DNA from: Winogradskyella ursingii
GTDB taxonomy: Bacteria; Bacteroidota; Bacteroidia; Flavobacteriales; Flavobacteriaceae
Direction of reading: 5' to 3'
NCBI RefSeq assembly: GCF_013403975.1
Contig: NZ_JABFDH010000006.1
Location: 1 to 64,000, forward strand
DNA: 64,000 nt
In this document: positions 14,726 to 22,690 of the stretch, piece after piece
Position numbering within the stretch: the stretch's first letter is position 1
How the letters are laid out: every line of letters starts with the position of its first letter
Notes under the pieces: generated by a model
Database searches by the model: none
What the model was told of the DNA's origin: nothing
What the model saw: the letters and a program-made list of their open reading frames with translations, nothing else
Made by a program: the position numbers and the translations under genes

Positions 14726-17700
14726 TTATGCGTTGGCATTTTCTACTATTTTAATTTCGTTTTCCGACAATCCATACAATTCATAAACCATTTGGTCAAT
14801 TTCACTTTCTGTTTTGTAAATTTCTCTCTTTATATTTTGAGCTTTATCTTTTTGTTCATTAAAATACTGCATCCATTCAGCCTCTTCGCTTAAATTTAAT
14901 TCACATTTTTGTTTTTTTAACTCTTTTAAAAAAGCTATAAATTCTAAATCATTCCAATTTTGTAATTTTCTACTTATCGAACCAATTTGAAATTTTGCAG
15001 AAATCAAGTTTAATAAGTTTGACAAAATATTTTCCAATAACTTTTCTTGATTTGTCCTTTTTTTACTCAACACACTTAATGAATTTTGCTCATTAGTATT
15101 TGCTTTAAAAATTGGAAGTTCTTTCCAGTCATCTGGATAAAAGTCAATTTTTCCTTTACTTGCATATTTAATATGAAAAGAAATTAGTTTGGAATTAATT
15201 ATACCTAACAAATAATTCAAATCGTATGATTGGGAATTCTTTTCAATTATTGCTCTGTCCTTGCCAATATTCTTATAATACTTTTTAATGCTATTATTGT
15301 TTACTGAAATTAACTCGTGAGCAGGAATTGCCATTATTATTGTATTGTCGCAATAATGACTTTGGTCTGTAAATACTGCAACTTTTTTTTGCCGAGAAAG
15401 AAGTAGTTTATTTGGTGGATAAAGTTCAGGAAAAGTTGGTCTAACAAGGCGTGAAGGACTTCGTTCAGTATTGTATTCTAAAAACAATTCTTTTTTTATA
15501 GAATATCTTTCCAAGTATTTCCCTTCTGTATAAATTTTAGAATGAATTTCATCTTCTGTTTCCGATAATAAGTCTGTCTTTTTAAACTTTTCTGGGTCTG
15601 ATTTATCGCTATTTAATCTCATACCATAGCTGACATAGCATAAATCTGCTAATGTTATGCATTTATCTCTATTGATATTGAATTCAGCTACATTTAATAA
15701 ATACTGTTCTTCTCCTTTTGATTTATTTTCTATTATTTGATTATCAAAAACGTCAAGAACGTGTTTAATCTTAATTGCAGGTTTTGTACTTTTTTCTTTT
15801 TGAATAAATGTTATTTTACTCCTTACACCTACATTTTGAAAAACATATATGTCAGGAAAGAAATCGATTTGGTATAAGAAATAATTTTCATCAATTAGTT
15901 CTATTAATTTTGTGGTATAATCAGATTTACCAATGGTATCAGGAATAATCATTGCTGATAGCCCTTTTTCTTTTACAATGTCTATTCCTTTCTCTATGAA
16001 CGGAACGTACAAATCCCACATTTTATAAGGACTTTTATAAGACTTCTCGATATATGCTCTACCTAATATATCATCATTGTCTCTCGCTTTTACATATGGT
16101 GGATTCCCAATTACAATATCAAAACCACCTTTTGCAAAAACTTCTGGAAATTCATTTTGCCAATTAAAGGCTTTTTCTCCTGCAACAGTTGGGTCGTTAA
16201 TTAAACTGTTACCACATTTAATATTATTGTTTAACGAAGTTAGTTTTCTGCCTTTTTGTGCAGTACGTAACCAAAGTGAAAGTTTTGCGATTTCTACACT
16301 TTCTTCATTAATATCTACACCATAAATGTTGTTTTCTAAAATTGAGTTTTCAACCTCACTTAATATCATTGCATCTCCGAAAAGTTTGGCTTGCAATTCA
16401 TCAATGTATTGGTGTTCTGCAATTAAAAATTCTAACGCTTGGTTTAAAAAAGCTCCACTTCCACAAGCTGGGTCGCAAATTGTAATTTGCAGTAACCAAT
16501 TTCTATAGTCTTCTAATTTTTGAGTTAGTTTTTTTAATGTCGTTTTTTGTCTTCCTCTACGTTCTTTCTCGTATTCGGCTTCTTGAATGTCAAGTTCGGT
16601 TTTCTTTTCCTCACATAGTTTACCAACGGTTCTATCTACAATGTATTTTGTAATATATTTTGGTGTGTAGAAAACACCATCTTTTTTACGTTTGGTTTTG
16701 CTTTGTTCTGTAGCTACTCCTTGTATTTCTGCTTGAATTTCGTCAATGTCGTTTAACGAATGTTCAAAAATGTGTCCGAGAATGTTTACGCTTACTTCAC
16801 TTTCAAAATCGTAGTTACTTAAATTAACTGTGTGTTTATAAAGTAAATCGTCATTTATTTTGATATTGTCTAAAATTTCGTCTGGTGCAAAAAGTCCACC
16901 ATTGTAAGCAAAAATATCGTGTTGTTGTCCTTTGTGTCCTGTGTTCATATAACCGAAATATTTTTTAAATCGGTCGTACAAAGGAAAATACTCGTCATAT
17001 TTATCTCGTAAATCAGTCCATTGGTTTACGATAGAACGAATAGAGTTTGGCGGAAGCAATAATCTATCTTCTGCAAAAAAGATAAATAGAAAACGGTCGA
17101 GTAATTTCTGCGTTTTCTTGAATAACGTTAGTTTGTCATATTCAGGGTTTTCTTTTTGGATGGCATCAAAAATCTCATTTCTGAAAGAAGCGTAATCTTT
17201 ATATAATTTTTTTGTGACGTTTTCCTCTTGTGTTAAAGATTCGTCTTTTATCTTTTTAGGAATGTCTTTTAAAAGATATTCTGATGAAACACAAAGCCAC
17301 AGAATATCAAAACGTTCTTTTGAAAGTTGAAATAAATTAAATTCCTCAAAGTCAACTGCGTTATCAATGTAAAATCGCAACTTCTCAAAGTTGGAAGTAA
17401 TTACATAATTACAACCTGGTTGGTTGTTTTTATATCCAAATGCTTGAGTTTCTACTTTACTTAAATCAGTTGTGTTTGTTCCTTTAAGTTCAATTACTGC
17501 AAGTGCTTTTTCTCCTTTTAGAATTGCTCCATCAGTTTTTTTAGAACCTTTTATGTTTTTTAATTCCGTTGTGAGATTAAAGTCAGGCGTTGGGTTTTTA
17601 ACGTATCCGAATACGTTTACAAAAAGGTCAATTAGAAATTCGCCTTGATATTGTTCCTCTTTTGAGTTTCGGATGTTTTCTTGAATGGTCGGATTATGGA

Positions 17701-17794
17701 AATGGCTTGTAAATCGCTCGTAAGCTTGATTAACTTTTTCGGACTCCAATCCTTTTAAATATTTGTTTAGAACAGAGTTCTGAAATAAGCTCAT
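14726..17794 (-). CDS. Type IIG-like single-chain restriction-modification enzyme
   Basis: A 1022-aa bifunctional enzyme of the Eco57I class. Residues 50-125 contain a PD-(D/E)xK nuclease core: KTDGAI with D88, then AVIELKG with E102 and K104. A helical linker (about 150-360) leads to the N6-adenine methyltransferase: FYTPKYITKYI (motif X, near 374), DPACGSGAFL (motif I, near 440) and IGNPPYVK (motif IV, near 563). The C-terminal 350 residues would hold target recognition. One polypeptide can both cut and methylate, so the gene works as a self-contained cassette. It sits alone in the largest cassette of the array, with short flanking direct repeats (TTAGTTCAAATGT at 14641-14653 and 17926-17938; GTTGGCAAGA at 14658-14667 and 17837-17846). 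It is separate from the RM system at 4736-9675. Confidence 0.9.
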   Translation of the reverse strand: MSLFQNSVLNKYLKGLESEKVNQAYERFTSHFHNPTIQENIRNSKEEQYQGEFLIDLFVNVFGYVKNPTPDFNLTTELKNIKGSKKTDGAILKGEKALAVIELKGTNTTDLSKVETQAFGYKNNQPGCNYVITSNFEKLRFYIDNAVDFEEFNLFQLSKERFDILWLCVSSEYLLKDIPKKIKDESLTQEENVTKKLYKDYASFRNEIFDAIQKENPEYDKLTLFKKTQKLLDRFLFIFFAEDRLLLPPNSIRSIVNQWTDLRDKYDEYFPLYDRFKKYFGYMNTGHKGQQHDIFAYNGGLFAPDEILDNIKINDDLLYKHTVNLSNYDFESEVSVNILGHIFEHSLNDIDEIQAEIQGVATEQSKTKRKKDGVFYTPKYITKYIVDRTVGKLCEEKKTELDIQEAEYEKERRGRQKTTLKKLTQKLEDYRNWLLQITICDPACGSGAFLNQALEFLIAEHQYIDELQAKLFGDAMILSEVENSILENNIYGVDINEESVEIAKLSLWLRTAQKGRKLTSLNNNIKCGNSLINDPTVAGEKAFNWQNEFPEVFAKGGFDIVIGNPPYVKARDNDDILGRAYIEKSYKSPYKMWDLYVPFIEKGIDIVKEKGLSAMIIPDTIGKSDYTTKLIELIDENYFLYQIDFFPDIYVFQNVGVRSKITFIQKEKSTKPAIKIKHVLDVFDNQIIENKSKGEEQYLLNVAEFNINRDKCITLADLCYVSYGMRLNSDKSDPEKFKKTDLLSETEDEIHSKIYTEGKYLERYSIKKELFLEYNTERSPSRLVRPTFPELYPPNKLLLSRQKKVAVFTDQSHYCDNTIIMAIPAHELISVNNNSIKKYYKNIGKDRAIIEKNSQSYDLNYLLGIINSKLISFHIKYASKGKIDFYPDDWKELPIFKANTNEQNSLSVLSKKRTNQEKLLENILSNLLNLISAKFQIGSISRKLQNWNDLEFIAFLKELKKQKCELNLSEEAEWMQYFNEQKDKAQNIKREIYKTESEIDQMVYELYGLSENEIKIVENANA

Positions 17795-17968
17795 AAAATT
17801 TTAATCTTTTCTTTCAAATTTAATATTATTCCGAGTGTTGGCAAGAAACAGCTCTTTTATTTTTTTCAGCGTTGGCATTTTGCGTTGGCAAAAAAAATAA
17901 ATGTGCTGTTTGTGCGTTGGCTTTTTTAGTTCAAATGTTCAATTTTAGTACGATTTTTACATTACACA

Positions 17969-18097
17969 CAACGTGTTTGTGTATGGTTAGTTGCGTGGTT
18001 AAGCAACTAATTTAGTAAACATTTACGAACCCGTGAAAATTCCGCAGGAATTTTCGCAAGTAGGCTAGAACCAAGCAATTAATTATACACGTTGTTG
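17969..18097. repeat. Cassette-junction element J2 (short type)
   Basis: A 129-bp imperfect palindrome from CAAC (17969-17972) to GTTG (18094-18097). The arms align over about 36 bases with unpaired extra bases: GTGTATGGTTAGTTGCGTGG on the left matches the complement of a right arm ending TATACACGTTGTTG. The centre holds the small palindrome GAAAATTCCGCAGGAATTTTC. The outer tags differ: ACACA on the left belongs to the RM cassette and GCAATA on the right to the next cassette. Confidence 0.8.
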
Positions 18098-18104
18098 GCA
18101 ATAG

Positions 18105-18680
18105 TTATTTTATTTTCTTTCCGTTTCGATATTCTTTTTTGGTTTCAGTTCCGTCGTCATTCAGGCAATATTCCGTTCCGTTTTTCTTTCCTTTAATAAA
18201 TTCACATCGATAAGTCATTTTATCTCCGTTTTCTCCATAACCCAACTGAAGTCCATGTTTCTTTTTTCCTAAATATTGACAACTATACGTCAATTTTCCG
18301 TTTTTAAATTGTTCTACAAGGATTTTTATTCCGTCGTCATTATAAGTTGTAGTTTCAAAAATTTCGCCATCCAAATGGTATTTAATTTCTTTTGAAAGGA
18401 CTAATGGTTTTTTGGGATTATATATCGTTTTATTGGAAACTCTTATTTCTTTTCCATTATAATATAAATTACTCGACAGAATAATTCCATTTATATATTC
18501 CTCTTCATAAACTAAATGCCCATTTTTTCGTTTGCTTTGAGCAATTCCAGTAAAGAGTTCGTCAGTTGCGTTTTTATAAACCAAATTATTCTCAATGTAA
18601 ACTTCTTTCATTCCGATTATTTCTTGCGAAATCAGTTCGTTGAAAGTAAATAACATTAATAAAATCAGTAGGTTTCTCAT
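18105..18680 (-). CDS. Secreted MORN-like repeat protein (YwqK-type)
   Basis: A 191-aa protein with a signal peptide (MRNLLILLMLFTFNELISQE; cleavage near 18). The mature part consists of MORN_2-like beta-hairpin repeats: NGIILSSNLYYNGKEI, DGEIFETTTYNDDG, QFKNGKLTYSCQYLGKKK, NGDKMTYRCEFIKGKKNG and DDGTETKKEYRNGKK. Proteins of this type are sometimes labelled YwqK antitoxins, but the name does not show function; the signal peptide suggests a role outside the cytoplasm. The gene fills its cassette: the start is 17 bp from one cassette boundary and the stop 7 bp from the other, so no promoter of its own fits inside. Confidence 0.75.
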   Translation of the reverse strand: MRNLLILLMLFTFNELISQEIIGMKEVYIENNLVYKNATDELFTGIAQSKRKNGHLVYEEEYINGIILSSNLYYNGKEIRVSNKTIYNPKKPLVLSKEIKYHLDGEIFETTTYNDDGIKILVEQFKNGKLTYSCQYLGKKKHGLQLGYGENGDKMTYRCEFIKGKKNGTEYCLNDDGTETKKEYRNGKKIK

Positions 18681-18697
18681 TTGGTTTTAATTATTGC

Positions 18698-18823
18698 CAA
18701 CGGCCTTGTGTATGATTTCGTTGCGTGTTTAGGCACTAAAGTTAGCAAATAAATCACAGATAGAAAGTCCGCGAGGACTTTCGTAAGTAGGCTATAACTA
18801 GCAATGAATTATACACGGTGTTG
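18698..18823. repeat. Cassette-junction element J3 (short type)
   Basis: A 126-bp imperfect palindrome from CAAC (18698-18701) to GTTG (18820-18823). It shares with J2 and J4 the central palindrome (here GAAAGTCCGCGAGGACTTTC) followed by AAGTAGGC and an AGCAAT block, and arms containing GTGTATGATT and AATTATACAC. The left tag TTATTGC belongs to the MORN cassette, the right tag TATGC to the DinB/Crp cassette. Confidence 0.8.
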
Positions 18824-18857
18824 TATGCTGGCCTTTTTACATTCAGATGTTTTCTTG

Positions 18858-19496
18858 TTAAGATAATTTTTTGACTGAATTAAAATGATGCTCTGTATGG
18901 TTTAGAGTAAAATACAAGATTTCTCTAAAAGTTACCAAGCCAATATAAGGCAATGGTATTTGAATATCGTCCATTTGAGCATCGTTCATTTTTTTTGAAA
19001 GTGTAAGCAAAATACTTGACTGTTCTTTAAGTGTTTTAATAATGTCATTTTTCTTTGCTGAACTAGCAATCTGAAATTTATCTCTTACCAGTTCGATTTG
19101 CTTACCAGTTAAATTGTAAAAATCATCAATTTTATTTTGGTTGCTTGTGTAATGAAGTTCAGCATAATTTGGACTTTCACTTTCTGTTTTTGGTACAAAT
19201 GGCGGAAACGCTTTCCATTCCTGTCCTAATGTTGCCTTTTCGTAATCGTTTAAAAATAATTCCATATTTCTTGACTTTCTATTGGAATGTCCCCATCTTT
19301 CAGTTACAAGTTTTGGTTGTGATAGCAAATTGTTAATTGGCAAAATTGATAAGGATAGATGTTGTATTTCCTCTGCAATACTCCATTTTTCTGATTTTTC
19401 TTTGCGGAAAAAAATATTGTTTTCCACATTGCTAATTTCGTTTATTAATTTGGAAAATGTTCCATTCAATTTTTCAAATAATTCTTTTGTTTCCAT
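18858..19496 (-). CDS. DinB-fold protein (putative metal-dependent hydrolase/transferase)
   Basis: A 212-aa helical protein of the DinB/YfiT superfamily. The four-helix bundle is suggested by KWSIAEEIQHLSLSILPINN (about 37-56), with the first metal-binding His in EEIQHL, and by the C-terminal YFTLNHTEHHFNSVKKL with the HxxxH-type pair. Members include thiol transferases and stress-linked enzymes; substrate cannot be read here. It is the second gene of a two-gene cassette, downstream of the Crp-type regulator gene (47 bp gap), so it may belong to the regulator's response. The cassette boundary lies 34 bp beyond its stop. Confidence 0.75.
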   Translation of the reverse strand: METKELFEKLNGTFSKLINEISNVENNIFFRKEKSEKWSIAEEIQHLSLSILPINNLLSQPKLVTERWGHSNRKSRNMELFLNDYEKATLGQEWKAFPPFVPKTESESPNYAELHYTSNQNKIDDFYNLTGKQIELVRDKFQIASSAKKNDIIKTLKEQSSILLTLSKKMNDAQMDDIQIPLPYIGLVTFREILYFTLNHTEHHFNSVKKLS

Positions 19497-19542
19497 TATA
19501 ATTCTGTTTTGTTTGTTACAAAATTAGAAATGGAACTTGCCT

Positions 19543-20148
19543 TTATTCTTGACCTATGTTAAGTTCGACCTTTTTTGTCAATTTTTTTCTCAATCGGCTT
19601 AAACTTTCTGGTTCAATTCCCAAATAGGATGCAATATGATAAAGAGGTATTTTTTTAAATATAATTGGTCTATTTCTCAAAAGATTCAAATATCGTTCTT
19701 CTGCATTGTAGAATAAAAAACCTTCTGTTCTTTGTTCGGCTAAAGTGAAAACCCTTTCTGCAACGATTCTGCCAAACCTTTGCCAATATGGTGAATTTGC
19801 ATAAGCATTTTGAAGAGTTTTATGAGATATGGTTACGAGTTCACAATCCGAAATTGCTTGAATGTAATATTTGCTTTTAGTTTGACGTAAAAAACTTTGA
19901 TAAGAGGCGACAAAATCATTTTCAAAGAAAAATTCCACATTAATTTCCTTTCCTTCTTCGGTAATGTAGAACATTCTCAATTCTCCTTTCTCAATAAATG
20001 CCATTTTTTTGCAAATCTGTCCTTCTTTAACAAAATATTCTTTCGCAGGTATTTTCAAAGGAATTTTGCTATTGCTAAAATACAGGTCGCAATCCTCAAC
20101 TGGAATTTGCAGTATTTTTTCAATTTTGGTTTTCAGCTTTAAAATCAT
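19543..20148 (-). CDS. Crp/Fnr family transcriptional regulator
   Basis: A 201-aa protein. An N-terminal cyclic-nucleotide-binding fold (about 20-120; AKEYFVKEGQICKKMAFIEK and LRMFYITEEGKEINVEFFFE) is followed by a long helix and a short C-terminal helix-turn-helix (about 165-190; LYHIASYLGIEPESLSRLRK). Bacteroidota members of this type usually lack strict cAMP-binding residues, and no Fnr-type Cys cluster is seen. It is the first gene of its cassette, starting 41 bp from the boundary, with the DinB-fold gene downstream. Carriage of a regulator together with a likely target is unusual for a small cassette. The ligand is unknown. Confidence 0.85.
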   Translation of the reverse strand: MILKLKTKIEKILQIPVEDCDLYFSNSKIPLKIPAKEYFVKEGQICKKMAFIEKGELRMFYITEEGKEINVEFFFENDFVASYQSFLRQTKSKYYIQAISDCELVTISHKTLQNAYANSPYWQRFGRIVAERVFTLAEQRTEGFLFYNAEERYLNLLRNRPIIFKKIPLYHIASYLGIEPESLSRLRKKLTKKVELNIGQE

Positions 20149-20189
20149 TCTAAAATATTATTCGCTTGTTCTGGTTTTCGGCTTGCATA

Positions 20190-20314
20190 CAACGGTTTCG
20201 GCTATGAGTAGTTGCGTGGTTTAGCACTTAACTTTGCAAGTACACACCAAACTGAAAATCCGTGAGGATTTTCAGAAGTAGGCGAGAACAAGCAATTACT
20301 TATAGCCATTGTTG
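20190..20314. repeat. Cassette-junction element J4 (short type)
   Basis: A 125-bp imperfect palindrome from CAAC (20190-20193) to GTTG (20311-20314). The centre is CTGAAAATCCGTGAGGATTT followed by AAGTAGGC and AAGCAATTAC, closely like J2 and J3; the left arm contains GTAGTTGCGTGGTTTAGCAC. The left tag GCATA belongs to the DinB/Crp cassette, the right tag GCAGTA to the SOD cassette. Confidence 0.8.
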
Positions 20315-20324
20315 GCAGTAGTGT

Positions 20325-21050
20325 TTATTTTGTCAGTCGTTTTGCTGTCATAAATCGGTCAGCTACATTGTCCCAATTGATAATTTCAAGAACTGTATCA
20401 ACAAAATCGGCTCTTTTATTTTTGTATTTCAAATAATAGGCGTGTTCCCAAACATCAATCACCAAAATCGGAACAACTCCCCATTGTGTTAATTTTTGAT
20501 GATTTTCGCATTGTAACAATGTCAAGCTATCCGAATAAGGTTGGTAACCCAAAATACCCCAACCGCTTCCTTCTACAGTTTTTGATATTTTCCCGATATA
20601 GCTTTTCAGTTTGTCAAATGAACCGAAATCCTTTTCTATCTGTTTTAAGAGTTCAGTTTTGGGTTCAGTTTTTTTATTCGTTAAGTTCGTCCAAAAGATG
20701 GAATGAAGCACGTGGCTTGAAAAGTGGTAAGCTAACTTTCGGGTCCACAAATCCACTTGGTCTAAATCGCCCGATTTTAGATGTTCCTTAATTTTAATCA
20801 AATCTGTGTTTGCCCCTTTTACTGCTCCACCGTGATGAAATTCAAAGTGCAGATGTAAGGTTTCTTCATCCATATGTGGCTCCAAAAAAGTTTTATTGTA
20901 TGGAAGTGATTTTTGAATGAAATTTCCATTACTGTCCACTAATCTGTCAATTCCGTTTTCCGTTACATTTTGTGAAAAAACGTTGTTCATTGGTAGGATT
21001 GTCGCTCCACCTAAAATTGCCGTGTTTCTTAAAAATTCTTTTCTGTCCAT
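20325..21050 (-). CDS. Superoxide dismutase (Fe/Mn type), probably exported
   Basis: A 241-aa enzyme that dismutates superoxide to peroxide and oxygen. The N-terminus MDRKEFLRNTAILGGATILP looks like a Tat-type signal, with RK instead of RR. The mature domain shows the Fe/Mn ligands: LHFEFHHGG (first His), HFSSHVLHSIFW (second) and DVWEHAYYLKY (Asp and third His), with GSGWGILGY before the last pair. It is about 40 residues longer than cytosolic SodB/SodA, accounted for by the leader. It is alone in its cassette, starting 43 bp and ending 10 bp from the boundaries. Exported SOD cargo fits a stress-protection cassette. The choice between Fe and Mn cannot be made from sequence. Confidence 0.9.
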   Translation of the reverse strand: MDRKEFLRNTAILGGATILPMNNVFSQNVTENGIDRLVDSNGNFIQKSLPYNKTFLEPHMDEETLHLHFEFHHGGAVKGANTDLIKIKEHLKSGDLDQVDLWTRKLAYHFSSHVLHSIFWTNLTNKKTEPKTELLKQIEKDFGSFDKLKSYIGKISKTVEGSGWGILGYQPYSDSLTLLQCENHQKLTQWGVVPILVIDVWEHAYYLKYKNKRADFVDTVLEIINWDNVADRFMTAKRLTK

Positions 21051-21093
21051 ATTTATACTTTTTTCAATTTATCTCGTTTTTCCACATTACTGC

Positions 21094-21282
21094 CAACGTC
21101 TCTGTATATGGCTCGTAGCGTGCAAATTAGAAAATTATTTTCGGTTAAGCACGAGCCGAATTTTTTAATTTTTCTTATTATCTTTTTTTCTCAATAAGCC
21201 AAATTAAAAAATTTGGCGGACTTGCAAATATGCCTTAACTACGATTAAGCAACTAACTAGCTATGAGCTATATACGTTGTTG
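21094..21282. repeat. Cassette-junction element J5 (long type)
   Basis: A 189-bp imperfect palindrome from CAAC (21094-21097) to GTTG (21279-21282). It belongs to the same subfamily as J1: both contain GCACGAGCCGAATTTTTT and, further on, AAAAAATTTGGCG with ACTT. The outer arms pair as in the short elements (CTGTATATGGCTCGTAGC against GCTATGAGCTATATACG). The left tag TACTGC belongs to the SOD cassette, the right tag TAGCCA to the MBL/membrane cassette. Confidence 0.8.
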
Positions 21283-21299
21283 TAGCCAGTGTTTTTCTG

Positions 21300-22187
21300 C
21301 TATATGTTTAGAGTTCCGATGTAATTTTCATAAGTGCTTTTTCCTTCATCATCAAGAAAATCGACACAATAATTCTCATTTGAAACATAAAAATGAACTT
21401 TACCAGCCTCACATTCCATAATGATATCTTTAGCGCGATTTTGATGTATCTTATCGTGATTCGGGTTAGAAACATAATCCGAATCTTTTGAGTTTGCCTC
21501 TCCCTTAATAATAACATCTGGGTCCATCATATCTAACCATTCTTGTGGTATTTTTCCAGATTTTCGTCCGTGATGAGGCGAAAATAAAATATTGGTTTTA
21601 GATAATTTTACGTCGTCTTTTATCTTTTCCATAAAATCTTTTTCTAAATCTCCCATCCAAACCACTTTCGCACCATCTTGTAAACTATATTCTATGATGC
21701 AAGAAATGTTGTTTGGTGTTCTACCGTTTTTTGCATTTTCAAGAGCCTCCTTAAAATGTTCATTATTTCTATCAGGCCATAATATATTAATTCCTGAACT
21801 GCCTCTATCATCATCTGAATTATTCATCCATTTGCGACGACTACCTTTTTCTATATAGTATGATTTTTGGTCAGAATTATGAAGTTTTTTATATCTTTTA
21901 AAGCCAGTTGATTCAAAAGATTTTGTAGTCTCATTTTTGACACAGTAAAAATTTAGAATGTCTATTTCATCATCGAGATAATCTAATCTTTGGATATGGT
22001 CTTCATCCGGATGTGTTGAAATGAATCTTGAAATTGTTTTATTTCTTTTTTCTCTTTTAATTTCTTCAACGATATCTTCTTTGTTTTCGTCACTCAAGCA
22101 ACAATCAATAATTGTAAAATTATCTGAACCGTGTTTTATATAGAACATATCTCCATTTCCAACAGAGAAGGATTTAATTATACTCAT
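21300..22187 (-). CDS. MBL-fold metallo-hydrolase
   Basis: A 295-aa metallo-beta-lactamase-fold protein. It opens with a FSVGNGDMFYIKHG strand pair, then FTIIDCC, and carries the metal-binding motif STHPDEDHIQRL (about 58-69; T-H-x-D-x-D-H). VWMGDLEKD (about 172-180) supplies the usual Asp, and LFSPHHGRKSG (about 202-212) the late His pair. The layout matches the ComEC/Rec2-like class, whose substrates include nucleic acids and nucleotides. Its start overlaps the stop of the membrane-protein gene at 22184-22672, so the two are probably one functional unit. No signal peptide is present, so the enzyme should be cytoplasmic and may associate with its membrane partner. A defence role is possible but only inferred. 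Confidence 0.8.
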   Translation of the reverse strand: MSIIKSFSVGNGDMFYIKHGSDNFTIIDCCLSDENKEDIVEEIKREKRNKTISRFISTHPDEDHIQRLDYLDDEIDILNFYCVKNETTKSFESTGFKRYKKLHNSDQKSYYIEKGSRRKWMNNSDDDRGSSGINILWPDRNNEHFKEALENAKNGRTPNNISCIIEYSLQDGAKVVWMGDLEKDFMEKIKDDVKLSKTNILFSPHHGRKSGKIPQEWLDMMDPDVIIKGEANSKDSDYVSNPNHDKIHQNRAKDIIMECEAGKVHFYVSNENYCVDFLDDEGKSTYENYIGTLNI

Positions 22188-22672
22188 TTTTTTGAAGCTT
22201 TAATTCGTTTAGTTATAAATTTAGTTTGTTTCTTGTATGAGAAAATGAACATTACAATGAGAGAAAATAGTAGTATGATTATTCTATAGTCTTGAAGAAA
22301 TTGAATGTATGATTCGATAAACAGGTATAATTTTAAAAGCAATAATAAAATTAGCATTGAGATTATAGTTCTGTAAGTATTATTGATTTGAGAAAGCAAA
22401 TCAATTTTATCATCTAATTTAGACGCTGATATGTAATCCTTGTAATCTTCAAATTTTGCAAGTTTTATCTTTTTTAATATTGGTGCAATAATTAATGAGC
22501 CAAACCTACTGATAATCATACCAACGAAATAATACAGAAAAATTCCAACTAAAACAGATTCTTGTATTAAAGGAATATTCAATAACTTTTCAGCCAAGAC
22601 AATAAAGAGCGTCCCTGGGAAAAGGTTATTAAATAAATCGTAAGAAGATATTTTTGTTAATATTTCACTCAT
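22184..22672 (-). CDS. Membrane protein paired with MBL hydrolase
   Basis: A 162-aa protein with about four hydrophobic segments: residues 16-30 (FPGTLFIVLAEKL), 40-60 (LVGIFLYYFVGMIISRFGSL), 103-118 (MLILLLLLKLYLF) and 130-144 (IIILLFSLIVMFIFS). A charged loop (KKIKLAKFEDYKDYISASKL, about 66-85) and a basic C-terminal tail face the cytoplasm. I recognise no family. It is the first gene of its cassette, 24 bp from the boundary, and its stop overlaps the MBL gene start by 4 bp, which suggests coupled translation and a complex with the hydrolase. Confidence 0.7.
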   Translation of the reverse strand: MSEILTKISSYDLFNNLFPGTLFIVLAEKLLNIPLIQESVLVGIFLYYFVGMIISRFGSLIIAPILKKIKLAKFEDYKDYISASKLDDKIDLLSQINNTYRTIISMLILLLLLKLYLFIESYIQFLQDYRIIILLFSLIVMFIFSYKKQTKFITKRIKASKK

Positions 22673-22690
22673 TCGGTGTTTTTTTTACAT

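Noticed and set aside
18105..18680. Toxin-antitoxin function of the YwqK-like protein
   Set aside because: The label comes from the family name; no toxin gene shares the cassette and the protein carries a signal peptide.
17965..21290. Classical integron attC sites
   Set aside because: The terminal motif is GTTG plus variable bases, not GTTRRRY/RYYYAAC, and the recombinase appears to lack the IntI-specific insertion, so I call the array integron-like only.
70..21290. CRISPR array made of the junction repeats
   Set aside because: Repeats are far too long, imperfect and separated by whole genes; no cas gene is present.
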